DNA from: an uncultured beta proteobacterium
Lineage (GTDB): Bacteria > Pseudomonadota > Gammaproteobacteria > Burkholderiales > Burkholderiaceae_C
Direction of reading: 5' to 3'
Assembly (NCBI GenBank): GCA_903905735.1
Contig: CAIVHU010000238.1
Location: forward strand, 1 to 34,868
Length of the DNA stretch: 34,868 nt
Part shown: positions 1-8,770 of the stretch, piece after piece
How the letters are laid out: every line of letters starts with the position of its first letter
Numbering within the stretch: the first letter of the stretch is position 1
Program-made: the position numbers and the translations under genes
Notes under the pieces: generated by a model
Databases searched by the model: none
The model's input: only the letters and a program-made list of their open reading frames with translations
What the model was told of the DNA's origin: nothing

Positions 1-185
1 CCTATCCGGTTGACACAGGTTGTTCTGAAATTGATTTCCTCACCTCGCCAGCGACGCGTTCCAAGCCTCCGGCTTTGGCCAACTCGCTGGGAGAAGGTGC
101 TGAAAGTTCAAGATTGGCCGTCCAGAGCCCAACATGCGCCGGTTCTTCCATGGACTGAACTTTCAACCTGTGCCGACCGGATAGG
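1..185. mobile_element. MITE-like palindromic element with terminal inverted repeats
   Basis: The first 22 bases (1-22) and bases 164-185 are inverted repeats matching at 20 of 22 positions. Inside are further inverted pairs: around 43-54 with 92-100 (CCAGCGA / TCGCTGG core) and around 101-113 with 155-166 (TGAAAGTTCA-type). No transposase is encoded; a 72-codon minus-strand frame crosses it but looks like repeat-derived translation. The left arm begins at the window edge, so the element may extend further out. A non-autonomous transposon remnant is the simplest reading; a large REP-type element is the alternative. Confidence 0.5.
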
Positions 186-204
186 CATGGACGGAACAAT
201 GATG

Positions 205-229
205 ACACAAGCAAGGTCAACGCTTGTGT
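205..229 (-). terminator. Stem-loop at the end of aorC
   Basis: ACACAAGC (205-212) and GCTTGTGT (222-229) form a perfect 8-bp stem with a 9-nt loop that overlaps the aorC stop codon. There is no clear T-run on the minus strand, so it is a weak candidate for an intrinsic terminator or 3'-end stabilising hairpin. Confidence 0.35.
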
Positions 230-1512
230 TTGTCATGCGCGCCAGACCAGTCGGCCTGGCCGTGGGCAGCGGCCTGGTAAGCCTCGACCAGGCGGGTGGG
301 GTCATTGAGCAGCTTGTCTTTCCAGGCACCGAGCTTGATCTGGCCTTCGACCAGGCCACGCATCGCACCCACATGCTGGGTCCAGCCAACGCAGTTGCAG
401 CCAATCAAGACATCGTCCTTGAACTGCAGGCTCAAATGTTTGCCGGCAGCCTGGTCGGTGAGCTCCACGTGCTCGCCGCCGGGCACACCCTGCCAGTCGC
501 CAAAGCTGGCCGAGATCAGGCCCAGCGTGTCCAGCACATTGATTTGCGTGACGCCCTTGAGCACCGCCTTGGCAGACTGGCCGCGCGCAAACGCCACCAT
601 GTTGTTGGCCGCGATGCGCGCCTGCTCCGAGGCGTTGGGCTGGATGGCGCTGACCATGGTTTTGCCCGACACCTTGTCAAAGGCCTCGGCACAGTCGCCC
701 GCCGCGTAAATGCCGGGCACATTGGTTTGCAAATGCTCGTCGGTCAGCACCCCCAGCAGGCACAAAATGCCCGACTCTTCCAGGAAACCGATCGCCGGGC
801 GCACGCCAGCGGCGCTGATGACTAGGTCAGCCAACATGGTTTTGCCGTTGGAGAGTTTCACCTGCAGCGGCTTGCCCGGCTGGATGGACTCGACCTTGGT
901 ACTGGTGAACACGTCCACGCCTTTGGACTCGACCCAGTCGCGGATCATGCCGCCCGCTACCGGACCCATCATGCGCGGCACCATGCGGTCGCCCATTTCG
1001 ACCACGCTCAACTTCACACCACGCGAGGCCAGCGCTTCCATGATGATGCAGCCGATAAAGCCCGCACCCAATTGCAGCACCCTTGCGCCGGGCTGCGCCA
1101 GCGCGGCAATCGCGCGGGCATCTTCCAGCGTCCAGCAGGTGTGGACGCCGTCGGATTGGATGCCGGGTATCGGCGGGCTGACCGGGTGCGAGCCGGTGGC
1201 AATCAGCAAAGTGTCAAAAGTGACGGTTTTGCCGCTTTTGAGAACTATGCTTTTGGTAGCTGCCTGCACAGAGCGCACGGGGTCCAGCAGCAGATTGATC
1301 TTCAAATCTGTGAAATGCGTCGGGCTCTTGCGAAGGTAGGTGCCGCTCTCGTCGATGTTGCCCATCAACAGGTAGGGGATGGCCATGCGCGAGTAAGACG
1401 GCTCGGGCTCATCACCAATGAGGGTGATCTCGTCCAATGGGGCCTGCTTGCGGATGGTCTCGGCGGCAATGACACCGGCGGGGCCGCTGCCCAGAATCAC
1501 GTGGTGGGTCAT
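217..1512 (-). CDS. aorC: AorC: FAD/NAD(P)-dependent oxidoreductase subunit of aldehyde oxidoreductase
   Basis: This 431-residue flavoprotein belongs to the pyridine-nucleotide disulfide oxidoreductase fold. Visible motifs are the N-terminal FAD dinucleotide site GSGPAG (8-13), the central ATG (105-107), the NAD-binding GAGFIG (149-154) and the second FAD motif GIYAAGDCAEA (267-277). In AorABC enzymes such as that of Aromatoleum aromaticum, the FAD subunit passes electrons between the ferredoxin chain and NAD+. It is third in the minus-strand order aorA-aorB-aorC, 199 bp after aorB, and that gap is filled with hairpin repeats. The start is supported by GGAG seven bases upstream. No signal peptide is present, so it is cytoplasmic. 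The aorC assignment comes from family plus context; taken alone it could be called a generic NAD(P)/FAD-dependent oxidoreductase. Confidence 0.88.
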   Translation of the reverse strand: MTHHVILGSGPAGVIAAETIRKQAPLDEITLIGDEPEPSYSRMAIPYLLMGNIDESGTYLRKSPTHFTDLKINLLLDPVRSVQAATKSIVLKSGKTVTFDTLLIATGSHPVSPPIPGIQSDGVHTCWTLEDARAIAALAQPGARVLQLGAGFIGCIIMEALASRGVKLSVVEMGDRMVPRMMGPVAGGMIRDWVESKGVDVFTSTKVESIQPGKPLQVKLSNGKTMLADLVISAAGVRPAIGFLEESGILCLLGVLTDEHLQTNVPGIYAAGDCAEAFDKVSGKTMVSAIQPNASEQARIAANNMVAFARGQSAKAVLKGVTQINVLDTLGLISASFGDWQGVPGGEHVELTDQAAGKHLSLQFKDDVLIGCNCVGWTQHVGAMRGLVEGQIKLGAWKDKLLNDPTRLVEAYQAAAHGQADWSGAHDKHKR

Positions 1513-1570
1513 GGTTATCTCCAGAAAAAAGCGGCTTTGAAGCCGCTTATTGGTTTTGTTTGATCCGGCC

Positions 1571-1690
1571 TATTGGGGTCAGACCACGCAAAATTTGCGG
1601 TGGAACACGTTGTGGTCCGGTTAACTGGGGTCAGAGCACACGCCCGTTGGGCGGTGATCTGACCCCATTAACCTACGGTGATCCAACCCC
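1571..1690. repeat. GGGGTCAGA hairpin repeats between aorB and aorC
   Basis: The gap between aorB and aorC carries two GGGGTCAGA-headed palindromes. The first runs from about 1575 to 1620, with GACCAC paired to GTGGTC. The second is 1627-1666, opening GGGGTCAGA and closing TCTGACCCC, with a GC-rich inner stem (CGCCC/GGGCG). A decayed ACCCC end follows at 1684-1690. They resemble REP-type extragenic palindromes. They lie within the presumed aor transcript and could terminate it partially or stabilise the upstream aorAB segment. Confidence 0.65.
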
Positions 1691-1711
1691 AAAAACCTGA
1701 AACATCATCCT

Positions 1712-3565
1712 TTACAGGCTCAGGCGTTCGCGTGTTTCGGCGGTCGGGCGGCCCTCAGAATCCCAGCCCCGCGCCTGGTAATACAGCGGCAGCATGGTCG
1801 CCAACTCGTTGAATTTGCCTTTGGCCGGGCCGGTCTTGCAGGCCCCTTCCACGCTGGTCAGCCGTGGCGGCAGGCTGTCGTCCGCCTTGGTGAAACCGGC
1901 GCGGTTGTTGAACTCGCGCTCCATGTTCCAGATGCGCTCGCCGATTTTGGCCAGTTCTTCAATCGTGTACTGCTCGCCGCAGGCACCCTGCATTTGTGGC
2001 GACAGGTCTTGCAGGCCCCAGGCAAAGGTGGTGAAGATGCACAAGCCCGACGAGTCAAACGCGGCGGTCGCATCCTGAAAGGCTTTGACCAACTCAGGCT
2101 TGCCGGCCGATTCGAGCGGATCAGTTTTGATCGGGATGCCCAGCACTTCTGAAGCAATGGTATAGCCGCGCAGGTGGCAGCCGCCCCGGTTGCTGGTGGC
2201 GTAGGCCAGGCCAATGCCCTGGATGCCGCGCGCGTCGTAGGCCGGAAACTCCTGGCCCTTGGATGACATGCTCAGCTCGGGGTGACCATATTTGGCAGTC
2301 AGACGCTTGGAGCCCTGGCCAATTTCCTTACCGAAACCACGTCCGTTGACGGTTTCTTCAGCCAGAAAAGCCAATGCGCGGGCCGAGCCAAAGTTGGCTT
2401 CACAGCCCACCTGCTCCTTGGTCAGGATGCCCATGCCATACAGTTCCATCACCGCGCCGACGGTGGCGCCAAAGCTGATGGGGTCGATGCCTTCTTCGTT
2501 GCACAGCAGGTTGGCGTATTGCAGGCATTCCAGGTCGTTCACGCCGTTGGCGGCACCCAGCGCCCAGGCCGCTTCGTATTCCAGGCCGCCGTTGGCCCCG
2601 CGATATTGCGGTTTGTTTTCGATGGTGAAGTGGCCTTCGTCCATCTTGCTGATGCGCCCGCAGGCGATGGTGCAGCCAAAACAGGCCTGGTTGGTCACCA
2701 GATGTTTCTTGCCGTCGGTGGCACGTGGTTTGGCCATGGCTTCAGCGCCTATGTCCATCGCACCTTCAAACTGGTTGTCCTGGTGGTTGCGGGTGGGCAA
2801 GGCACCCACTTCGTTGATCACACTCATGAGCACCTGCGTGCCCATGGCAGGCAGACCAGTACCAGTGACACCGTTTTCGGCCAGGATCTTCTTGGCGGCT
2901 TTCACGGCCGTCATGAAGGCTTCGGGGTCACGCAAGTTGCCCACACCCTTGGTGCCGCGCACCGCAATGGCCTTGAGATTCTTGCTGCCCATGACCGCGC
3001 CGACCCCTGAGCGACCAGCAGCACGGTGCAGATCATTCACCACAGCGGCAAACAGCACCCCGTTTTCACCTGCCTTACCGATGGAAGCTACGCGCACCAG
3101 CGGGTCTTGCAGACCTTTCTTGATGATTTCTTCAGTCTGCCAGACGCTCTTGCCCCAGAGGTGGGCTGCGTCGCGCAGTTCAGCCACGTCGTCGTTGATG
3201 TACAAAAACACCGGCTTGGCGCTTTTGCCTTCAAAAATGACCATGTCCCAGCCCGCCATCTTGAGTTCGGCACCCCAGTAGCCACCCGAATTGGAACAGG
3301 CAATGGCACCGGTGAGCGGGCCTTTGGTGATGACGGTGTAGCGGCCCCCGGTGGAGGCCATCGTGCCGGTCAGCGGGCCGGTGGCCCAGATCATTTTGTT
3401 GTCGATAGACAGCGGATCGACTGTGGCCGCCACTTCCTCGACAAAATATTTGGTGCCCAAACCGCGCGAACCGATGTAGGCCTGCGCCCATTCCATGTTC
3501 AACGGTTCAGAGGTAACGGTGCCAGCACTCAGGTTGACGCGAAGGATTTTTCCAGCCCATGACAT
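1712..3565 (-). CDS. aorB: AorB: tungsten-containing aldehyde ferredoxin oxidoreductase, catalytic subunit
   Basis: This 617-residue protein matches the usual length of the aldehyde:ferredoxin oxidoreductase family. These enzymes hold tungsten on two pterin cofactors and interconvert aldehydes and carboxylic acids in the cytoplasm. The N-terminal domain has the family signature around 70-115 (TGGRYTVIT, SNSGGYWGAELKMAG). The [4Fe-4S] cluster ligands appear as CFGCTIAC (Cys295, Cys298, Cys302) with a distant fourth at Cys509 (SGLCIF), the family spacing. Glu332 (in GLEYEAAW) and His464 (GGCHLRGYT) fit the conserved active-site glutamate and histidine. AGGAG lies upstream of the start. Its partners are aorA upstream and aorC downstream, and a tungstate ABC transporter lies 14 kb away. 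The metal (W rather than Mo) is inferred from family and context. Confidence 0.93.
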   Translation of the reverse strand: MSWAGKILRVNLSAGTVTSEPLNMEWAQAYIGSRGLGTKYFVEEVAATVDPLSIDNKMIWATGPLTGTMASTGGRYTVITKGPLTGAIACSNSGGYWGAELKMAGWDMVIFEGKSAKPVFLYINDDVAELRDAAHLWGKSVWQTEEIIKKGLQDPLVRVASIGKAGENGVLFAAVVNDLHRAAGRSGVGAVMGSKNLKAIAVRGTKGVGNLRDPEAFMTAVKAAKKILAENGVTGTGLPAMGTQVLMSVINEVGALPTRNHQDNQFEGAMDIGAEAMAKPRATDGKKHLVTNQACFGCTIACGRISKMDEGHFTIENKPQYRGANGGLEYEAAWALGAANGVNDLECLQYANLLCNEEGIDPISFGATVGAVMELYGMGILTKEQVGCEANFGSARALAFLAEETVNGRGFGKEIGQGSKRLTAKYGHPELSMSSKGQEFPAYDARGIQGIGLAYATSNRGGCHLRGYTIASEVLGIPIKTDPLESAGKPELVKAFQDATAAFDSSGLCIFTTFAWGLQDLSPQMQGACGEQYTIEELAKIGERIWNMEREFNNRAGFTKADDSLPPRLTSVEGACKTGPAKGKFNELATMLPLYYQARGWDSEGRPTAETRERLSL

Positions 3566-3586
3566 GATGTGTTCTCCTAAAGTGTT

Positions 3587-3625
3587 GGGGTCAGAGCACG
3601 TTTGCTGCGCAAAGTGGTCTGACCC
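3587..3625. repeat. GGGGTCAGA hairpin between aorA and aorB
   Basis: GGGTCAGA near the left end pairs with TCTGACCC near the right end; CAC/GTG and TTTGC/GCAAA continue the stem to a TGC loop, giving a long near-perfect hairpin. It is the same element type as the pair at 1575-1666 and sits 20 bases before the aorB start on the minus strand, just upstream of the aorB ribosome binding site. Confidence 0.7.
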
Positions 3626-3636
3626 TCAAAGTGTTT

Positions 3637-4110
3637 TTAAGCGGCTGCCTGATTGCCCAGTTTGTTGGCCCACTGTTCCATCTTGCTCAGGCCCGTCCAG
3701 TTGGCATCAATGAAAGTGATGGCAGCGGTGGGACAGGCTTCGACACACGCCGGTTCGCCGCCGCAGAGGTCACACTTTTGCACCTTGCCGGTTTCCTGCA
3801 CATAGTTGATGGTGCCAAACGGGCAGGCAATGGTGCAAACCTTGCAGCCCACACAGGTGGCCTCGTTGACCACCATGGCCCCGGTGGACTTATCGACCGT
3901 GATGGCCTCCACCGGGCAGGCGTGCAGGCACCAGGCCTCGTCGCACTGGGTGCAGGTGTAGGGCACCTTTTTCCCGGTGTGGTGGAAGTTGAAAACTTTG
4001 ATGCGCGACTTGGCCGTGGCAAATGTGCCGTAATTCTCGAAAGCACAAGCCATTTCGCACTGCAGACAGCCGGTGCACTTGTCTGCGTTGATGTGCAACA
4101 CCTTTTGCAT
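3637..4110 (-). CDS. aorA: AorA: four-cluster polyferredoxin electron-transfer subunit
   Basis: This 157-residue ferredoxin has sixteen cysteines in four groups: Cys12/15/18/22, 53/56/61/65, 86/89/92/96 and 113/116/122/126, enough for four [4Fe-4S] clusters. It has no signal peptide and a short C-terminal tail. In AorABC-type enzymes the polyferredoxin subunit carries electrons from the tungsten subunit to the flavoprotein. In the Aromatoleum enzyme repeated AorAB units stack into an electron-conducting filament capped by AorC. It is the first gene of the minus-strand aor cluster, followed by aorB. The promoter should lie in the 267-bp gap shared with the divergent DsrE-like gene. Similar ferredoxins occur as DmsB- or HycB-like subunits, but the adjacency to aorB decides the assignment. 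Confidence 0.9.
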   Translation of the reverse strand: MQKVLHINADKCTGCLQCEMACAFENYGTFATAKSRIKVFNFHHTGKKVPYTCTQCDEAWCLHACPVEAITVDKSTGAMVVNEATCVGCKVCTIACPFGTINYVQETGKVQKCDLCGGEPACVEACPTAAITFIDANWTGLSKMEQWANKLGNQAAA

Positions 4111-4220
4111 GTATTTCTCCTGAAGGTGATGTGAACCGAAACCGGATGGTGCCTATGAACAACCATTCCTATGAATTTAACTACATAGCGATTGTTCGCC
4201 TTGAACGAAGCGGCAAGACA

Positions 4221-4234
4221 TAGGGAAAACCCTG
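4221..4234. promoter_or_regulatory. Palindrome TAGGGAAAACCCTG upstream of aorA
   Basis: AGGG-N4-CCCT symmetry in the divergent aorA/dsrE-like intergenic region, 111-124 bases upstream of the aorA start codon. An almost identical 14-mer (one base different) stands upstream of oadB at 26025-26038. A shared transcription-factor operator is inferred; the factor is not identified. Confidence 0.45.
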
Positions 4235-4377
4235 GTACTGATCGTTATTGCCGTCAAATTCCTCTGCCAGGGCTCTGGAAGGTGATGGGTGGCGCATCCA
4301 GCGCGCGGCAAAACATGGCATCATCCCCGCCGAAGCGGTGCCTTCACCCTTGTTGATAACCACAAAAGGAGACTTTC

Positions 4378-4797
4378 ATGAGCTTTCGTTCCCTCTTTGC
4401 CGCCCTGTTGCTGACGCTGGCATCCGCCCTGGCCATGGCACAGGACAAGGTTGTTTACCACTTTGACAACAGCGACGCCCAGGCCACCGCCGGACTGCGC
4501 ACCCTGCGCAATTACATGGACACTGCCCCCAACACCAAAATCATCGCAGTGGCAGTGGGTGACGGCGTGAACTTTCTCATGGACGGTGCCAAGGACAAGA
4601 AAAACCCCAACATTGAATACGGCCCGCTGATCTCGGACCTGGTGGCCAAAGGTGTCAAGTTTGAGGTGTGCGAGCTGACCCTGCGCGCCATGGGCCTCAA
4701 AAAAGAGCAATTCGTGATGGATGCCGGTTTTACGCCCTCAGGCGTGGTGCGCATCGGCCAGCTCGAGGGTCAGGGCTACGGCTACATCAAGCCCTGA
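4378..4797 (+). CDS. Secreted DsrE/DsrF-like family protein
   Basis: This 139-residue protein starts with a clear signal peptide (hydrophobic stretch 5-19, probable cleavage after AMA at 19-21), so the mature protein is periplasmic. The rest fits the small DsrE-like alpha/beta fold: VVYHFD strand, a helix, IIAVAVGDGVNFL, then FEVCELTL with a single cysteine at 98 where this family often carries its functional Cys. DsrE relatives handle sulfur in persulfide form, but many secreted single-Cys members have no assigned role, so I give none. AAGGAGA precedes the start. It is divergent from aorA, and its last 11 bases overlap the 3' end of the convergent acoR-like gene, with no room for a terminator between them. 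Confidence 0.8.
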   Translation: MSFRSLFAALLLTLASALAMAQDKVVYHFDNSDAQATAGLRTLRNYMDTAPNTKIIAVAVGDGVNFLMDGAKDKKNPNIEYGPLISDLVAKGVKFEVCELTLRAMGLKKEQFVMDAGFTPSGVVRIGQLEGQGYGYIKP

Positions 4798-6790
4798 GAT
4801 TGCCGGGCGGATCGCCCAGTTTTCTATAAAGGGTCTGCCGACTGATGCCGAGTCGCCGGGCCGCTTGCGACAAGTTGCCACAACTCGCATCTACCGCCTG
4901 ACGAATGGCCTGGCGGGAGAGTTCGTGCAGGTTGTGCGCCGCTTCTGTGCTGGCTGGCTCTGGCGTGGCGGGTGGCCAGGTCTGGGTTGGCTGACTCGGC
5001 AGTCCGGCTTGCCAGGCGGCCCGTGGAGCCTGTGGCACGCCGGGTGGTTGCAAATCTTCCAGCAAGTCATCGGGCAGGTGGGCCCAAATGATGATGGTCT
5101 CATGCGCACCTAGCATAGCACTTGCCGTGCGCAGCGCGTTCGCGTACTGGCGCAAATTTCCGGGCCAGCTGTGCTGGCTCAGGCATGCCAACAGATCAGG
5201 AGCCACGCCCACATGGCGACCAGGGTTTAGGTCAGCCAGAAGGCGCTCAGTCAGTACCGTGAAATCCGTGCGCTCGCGCAAGGGCGGCAACAACACCGTC
5301 AAGCCGTTGATACGGTAATACAGGTCATTGCGGAAGCGACCGGCGGCGGCTTCTTCGCGCAGTTTGTGGTGGCTGGCGCAGATCAGCGCAAAGTCAACCG
5401 CCACTGGCTGTCCGCCGCCCAGGGGCGTGACCTGGCGCTCCTGCAACACACGCAGCAAACGCGCCTGCAGGCCCAGCGGCATGTCGCCAATTTCATCCAG
5501 AAATAACGTGCCACCATGCGCCTCACGCAGGCGGCCCACGCTGCCCTCGCGGCGCGCGCCGGTAAAGGCTCCCGGTGCGTAGCCAAACAATTCGGCCTCG
5601 ATCAGGTTTTCTGGCACTGCTGCGCAATTAATAGCAACAAATGCTTTATTTTTGCGGGGTCCACCGTCATGCGAGGCACGAGCGAAAAGCTCCTTGCCAA
5701 CCCCGGATTCGCCCTGAATCAGCAGCGGTATCGGTTTGTCCAACACGCGGCGCACTTTGTCGGCGGCATTGCGCCAGCGTGCGTCGCCAGTGTCCAGGCT
5801 GCGCAGGGCATCGGGTGCCGGCAGCGGGGCTGGCGCTGGCGTTGGCACCACTGCGCTGACAAAAGCCGGGGCATCGTGCTGCACCTGCACAAACAGGCCG
5901 GTGCCGTCCAACTGGCGCACCTGGGTGGGCTGACCGGGGCGGCGCTTGTGGCGAGACAGCAGTTCGGCCAGCGACACATCCAGGCGGCTGGTCAACGGCA
6001 ACGCACCCAGGTCGGCAAGGCGCAAGTGCAGCAACGCCATAGCGGCGCGGTTGGCACCCACCAACCAGCCGTCCTCCGACAGCGCCACAATGCCCTCGGC
6101 CACGCTGCCAATGCCTTCAGGCCGGGCATGCAGGTGCAGGCGGATATGCCGCTGGCAGGAATTGATGACCAGCCGGTTTTCAATCATGCGCGAAGCCATA
6201 CCCACCAGCCCCAGCGTGTGCGGGTGGCGGCTGCGCTGGTCGCCCGAGATGTCCAGCACGCCCATCAAATCACCCACCGCGGAGAGGATCGGTACCGCAG
6301 TGCAGGTCAAAAACTCATTGCGCTCCAGAAAATGCTCAGCCCCATGGATTTCGACACCCTGCGCTTCCACCAGCGCGGTGCCAATGGCGTTGGTGCCGCG
6401 CTGTTGTTCATGCCAGTTGGCACCGCAGGACAAGGCCACCCGGTCGGCACGGCTCACGAATTGGGCATCGCCCAGGGTATGCAGCAGCGTGCCGCGCTTG
6501 TCGGCCAGGATCACCATGCCCTGTGTGTGGCGCACCTGCTCAAAAAGGTGTTCCATTACCGGGCGCGAATGCGCCAACAGGTCATGGCTGCAGGCCAGGG
6601 TATGGGTAAGTTCCGCACCGCTGGCGTGCTCAGAGTCATGCTGGCACCCGGCAGGCAGTAGCCCTGCTGCCAGGCTGCGCCGCCAGGAGCGCGCCACGCG
6701 TTCATCCAGACCGCCGGGCGGGCAGTCACCATGTTCCAGCAAATGCAGGCGCGCCTGGCGCAAGGCCACGGCATGGGAAGTTGTTCGCAC
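4787..6790 (-). CDS. acoR: Sigma-54-dependent activator of the AcoR family
   Basis: This 667-residue enhancer-binding protein is the size of Cupriavidus AcoR. Residues about 75-205 form a GAF-type sensor (RGTNAIGTAL at 131-140), followed by a PAS-like stretch (about 220-300). The AAA+ domain has Walker A GESGVGKE (360-367), the sigma-54 contact loop GAFTGA (407-412) and Walker B TLFLDEIGD (428-436). The C-terminal Fis-type helix-turn-helix is at about 639-658 (NLSQAARRLGISRQTLYRKL). The start codon is GTG, supported by AGGAGA just upstream. It is transcribed away from the aldehyde dehydrogenase gene at 7104, whose promoter is of the -24/-12 type, so that gene is its likely target. The inducer is probably an aldehyde, alcohol or acetoin-type compound; no acoABC genes are present here. 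Its 3' end overlaps the DsrE-like gene. Confidence 0.9.
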   Translation of the reverse strand: MRTTSHAVALRQARLHLLEHGDCPPGGLDERVARSWRRSLAAGLLPAGCQHDSEHASGAELTHTLACSHDLLAHSRPVMEHLFEQVRHTQGMVILADKRGTLLHTLGDAQFVSRADRVALSCGANWHEQQRGTNAIGTALVEAQGVEIHGAEHFLERNEFLTCTAVPILSAVGDLMGVLDISGDQRSRHPHTLGLVGMASRMIENRLVINSCQRHIRLHLHARPEGIGSVAEGIVALSEDGWLVGANRAAMALLHLRLADLGALPLTSRLDVSLAELLSRHKRRPGQPTQVRQLDGTGLFVQVQHDAPAFVSAVVPTPAPAPLPAPDALRSLDTGDARWRNAADKVRRVLDKPIPLLIQGESGVGKELFARASHDGGPRKNKAFVAINCAAVPENLIEAELFGYAPGAFTGARREGSVGRLREAHGGTLFLDEIGDMPLGLQARLLRVLQERQVTPLGGGQPVAVDFALICASHHKLREEAAAGRFRNDLYYRINGLTVLLPPLRERTDFTVLTERLLADLNPGRHVGVAPDLLACLSQHSWPGNLRQYANALRTASAMLGAHETIIIWAHLPDDLLEDLQPPGVPQAPRAAWQAGLPSQPTQTWPPATPEPASTEAAHNLHELSRQAIRQAVDASCGNLSQAARRLGISRQTLYRKLGDPPGNLRA

Positions 6791-6923
6791 GTTGTCTCCT
6801 GGGCAGACTGATGTCTGCTCTCTGGTGTGTTGGACGTGCGATGGTAGCCAGCACTAGGCTTTCCGGCGATATGTACCACCTTGCATAGAGTGGGGGCAAT
6901 TGGCCCTGTTGCGATTCTGGACA

Positions 6924-6944
6924 GGTGTCACATGATGCAACACC
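6924..6944. promoter_or_regulatory. Candidate upstream activator site 1 for the AcoR-like protein
   Basis: A 21-bp palindrome, GGTGT-N2-CAT-N-ATG-N2-ACACC, symmetrical at all 16 specified positions. It lies about 85 bases upstream of the -24 element of the aldehyde dehydrogenase promoter and 134 bases upstream of the divergent acoR-like start, a normal place for an enhancer-binding protein dimer. Confidence 0.55.
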
Positions 6945-6955
6945 GCAGGCCCACA

Positions 6956-6975
6956 GGTCACACCGATACCTGACC
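6956..6975. promoter_or_regulatory. Candidate upstream activator site 2
   Basis: GGTCA (6956-6960) and TGACC (6971-6975) form an inverted pair 11 bases downstream of the first palindrome. Enhancer-binding proteins usually have two neighbouring sites; this one is weaker, and the pairing with site 1 is inference. Confidence 0.35.
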
Positions 6976-7000
6976 ACGCACTGCGAATAATAGTCAATGA

Positions 7001-7013
7001 AATCAATGCATTG
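7001..7013 (+). promoter_or_regulatory. IHF-binding site consensus
   Basis: AATCAATGCATTG matches the IHF consensus WATCAANNNNTTR at every specified base. It sits between the candidate activator sites and the -24/-12 promoter, where IHF bends DNA at sigma-54 promoters. The same spot also holds a perfect TCAATGCATTGA palindrome (7003-7014) inside a longer inverted repeat (6992-6999 with 7009-7016), so another factor could bind instead. Confidence 0.55.
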
Positions 7014-7029
7014 ACTCTTTCATGCGAGT

Positions 7030-7044
7030 TGGCACGCGACTTGA
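7030..7044 (+). promoter_or_regulatory. Sigma-54 (-24/-12) promoter of the aldehyde dehydrogenase gene
   Basis: TGGCACGCGACTTGA fits TGGCACG-N4-TTGC except for the last base, with the required GG-to-G spacing. Transcription would begin near 7055-7057, leaving a leader of about 48 nt before the ATG at 7104. The divergent gene encodes the expected sigma-54 activator. Confidence 0.75.
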
Positions 7045-7103
7045 TAGATCAACTGTGCCCGCAAGGGAATTTCATTCCAACTGACACATAAAGAGGACAC
7101 ACA

Positions 7104-8624
<1,521 letters not shown>

Positions 8625-8625
8625 T

Positions 8626-8638
8626 CGGCAAATTGCCG
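8626..8638. repeat. Short palindrome after the aldehyde dehydrogenase stop
   Basis: CGGCAAATTGCCG is a perfect 13-base palindrome beginning two bases after the stop codon. It lacks a T-run and the next gene probably shares the transcript, so it is more likely an mRNA-end or processing hairpin than a full terminator. Confidence 0.35.
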
Positions 8639-8649
8639 CCTGCTAACCC

Positions 8650-8751
8650 GCGCTGCGAGGCAGCCCGTTGGTGCACCCCCCTCATACTGGCGTACCAGAA
8701 ATCGGGGGTCGCCCCAACGGGCTGCCTCACTGCGCTACATCTCGGTACGCC
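8650..8751 (+). other. Long hairpin with overlapping second stem (pseudoknot potential)
   Basis: A perfect 15-bp stem joins 8657-8671 (GAGGCAGCCCGTTGG) to 8714-8728. It extends inward with CCCCC/GGGGG and outward with GCGC at 8650-8653 and 8732-8735. Within its loop, GGCGTACC (8689-8696) is complementary to GGTACGCC (8744-8751), which lies outside the stem and ends about 10 bases before the GGAG of the next gene. The two pairings interlock as an H-type pseudoknot or compete as alternative folds. It could be a structured intercistronic RNA controlling the DUF779 gene or a REP-like DNA palindrome. Confidence 0.55.
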
Positions 8752-8770
8752 ACTTTTTCTGGAGATAAGC

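Noticed and set aside
10..825. 271-codon plus-strand frame opposite aorC
   Set aside because: It runs through the MITE-like element and then antisense to a well-supported flavoprotein, with no recognisable domain or ribosome binding site.
4149..4165. Possible minus-strand -24/-12 element before aorA
   Set aside because: Only TGG and GC match at the right distance; the remaining consensus bases are absent.
5616..5655. Partial similarity to the intergenic repeat within the acoR-like gene (AATAGC...GCTTTATTTTTGC)
   Set aside because: The stretch codes for the conserved AFVAINCAAVPENLI segment of sigma-54 activators, so the likeness is likely coincidental.
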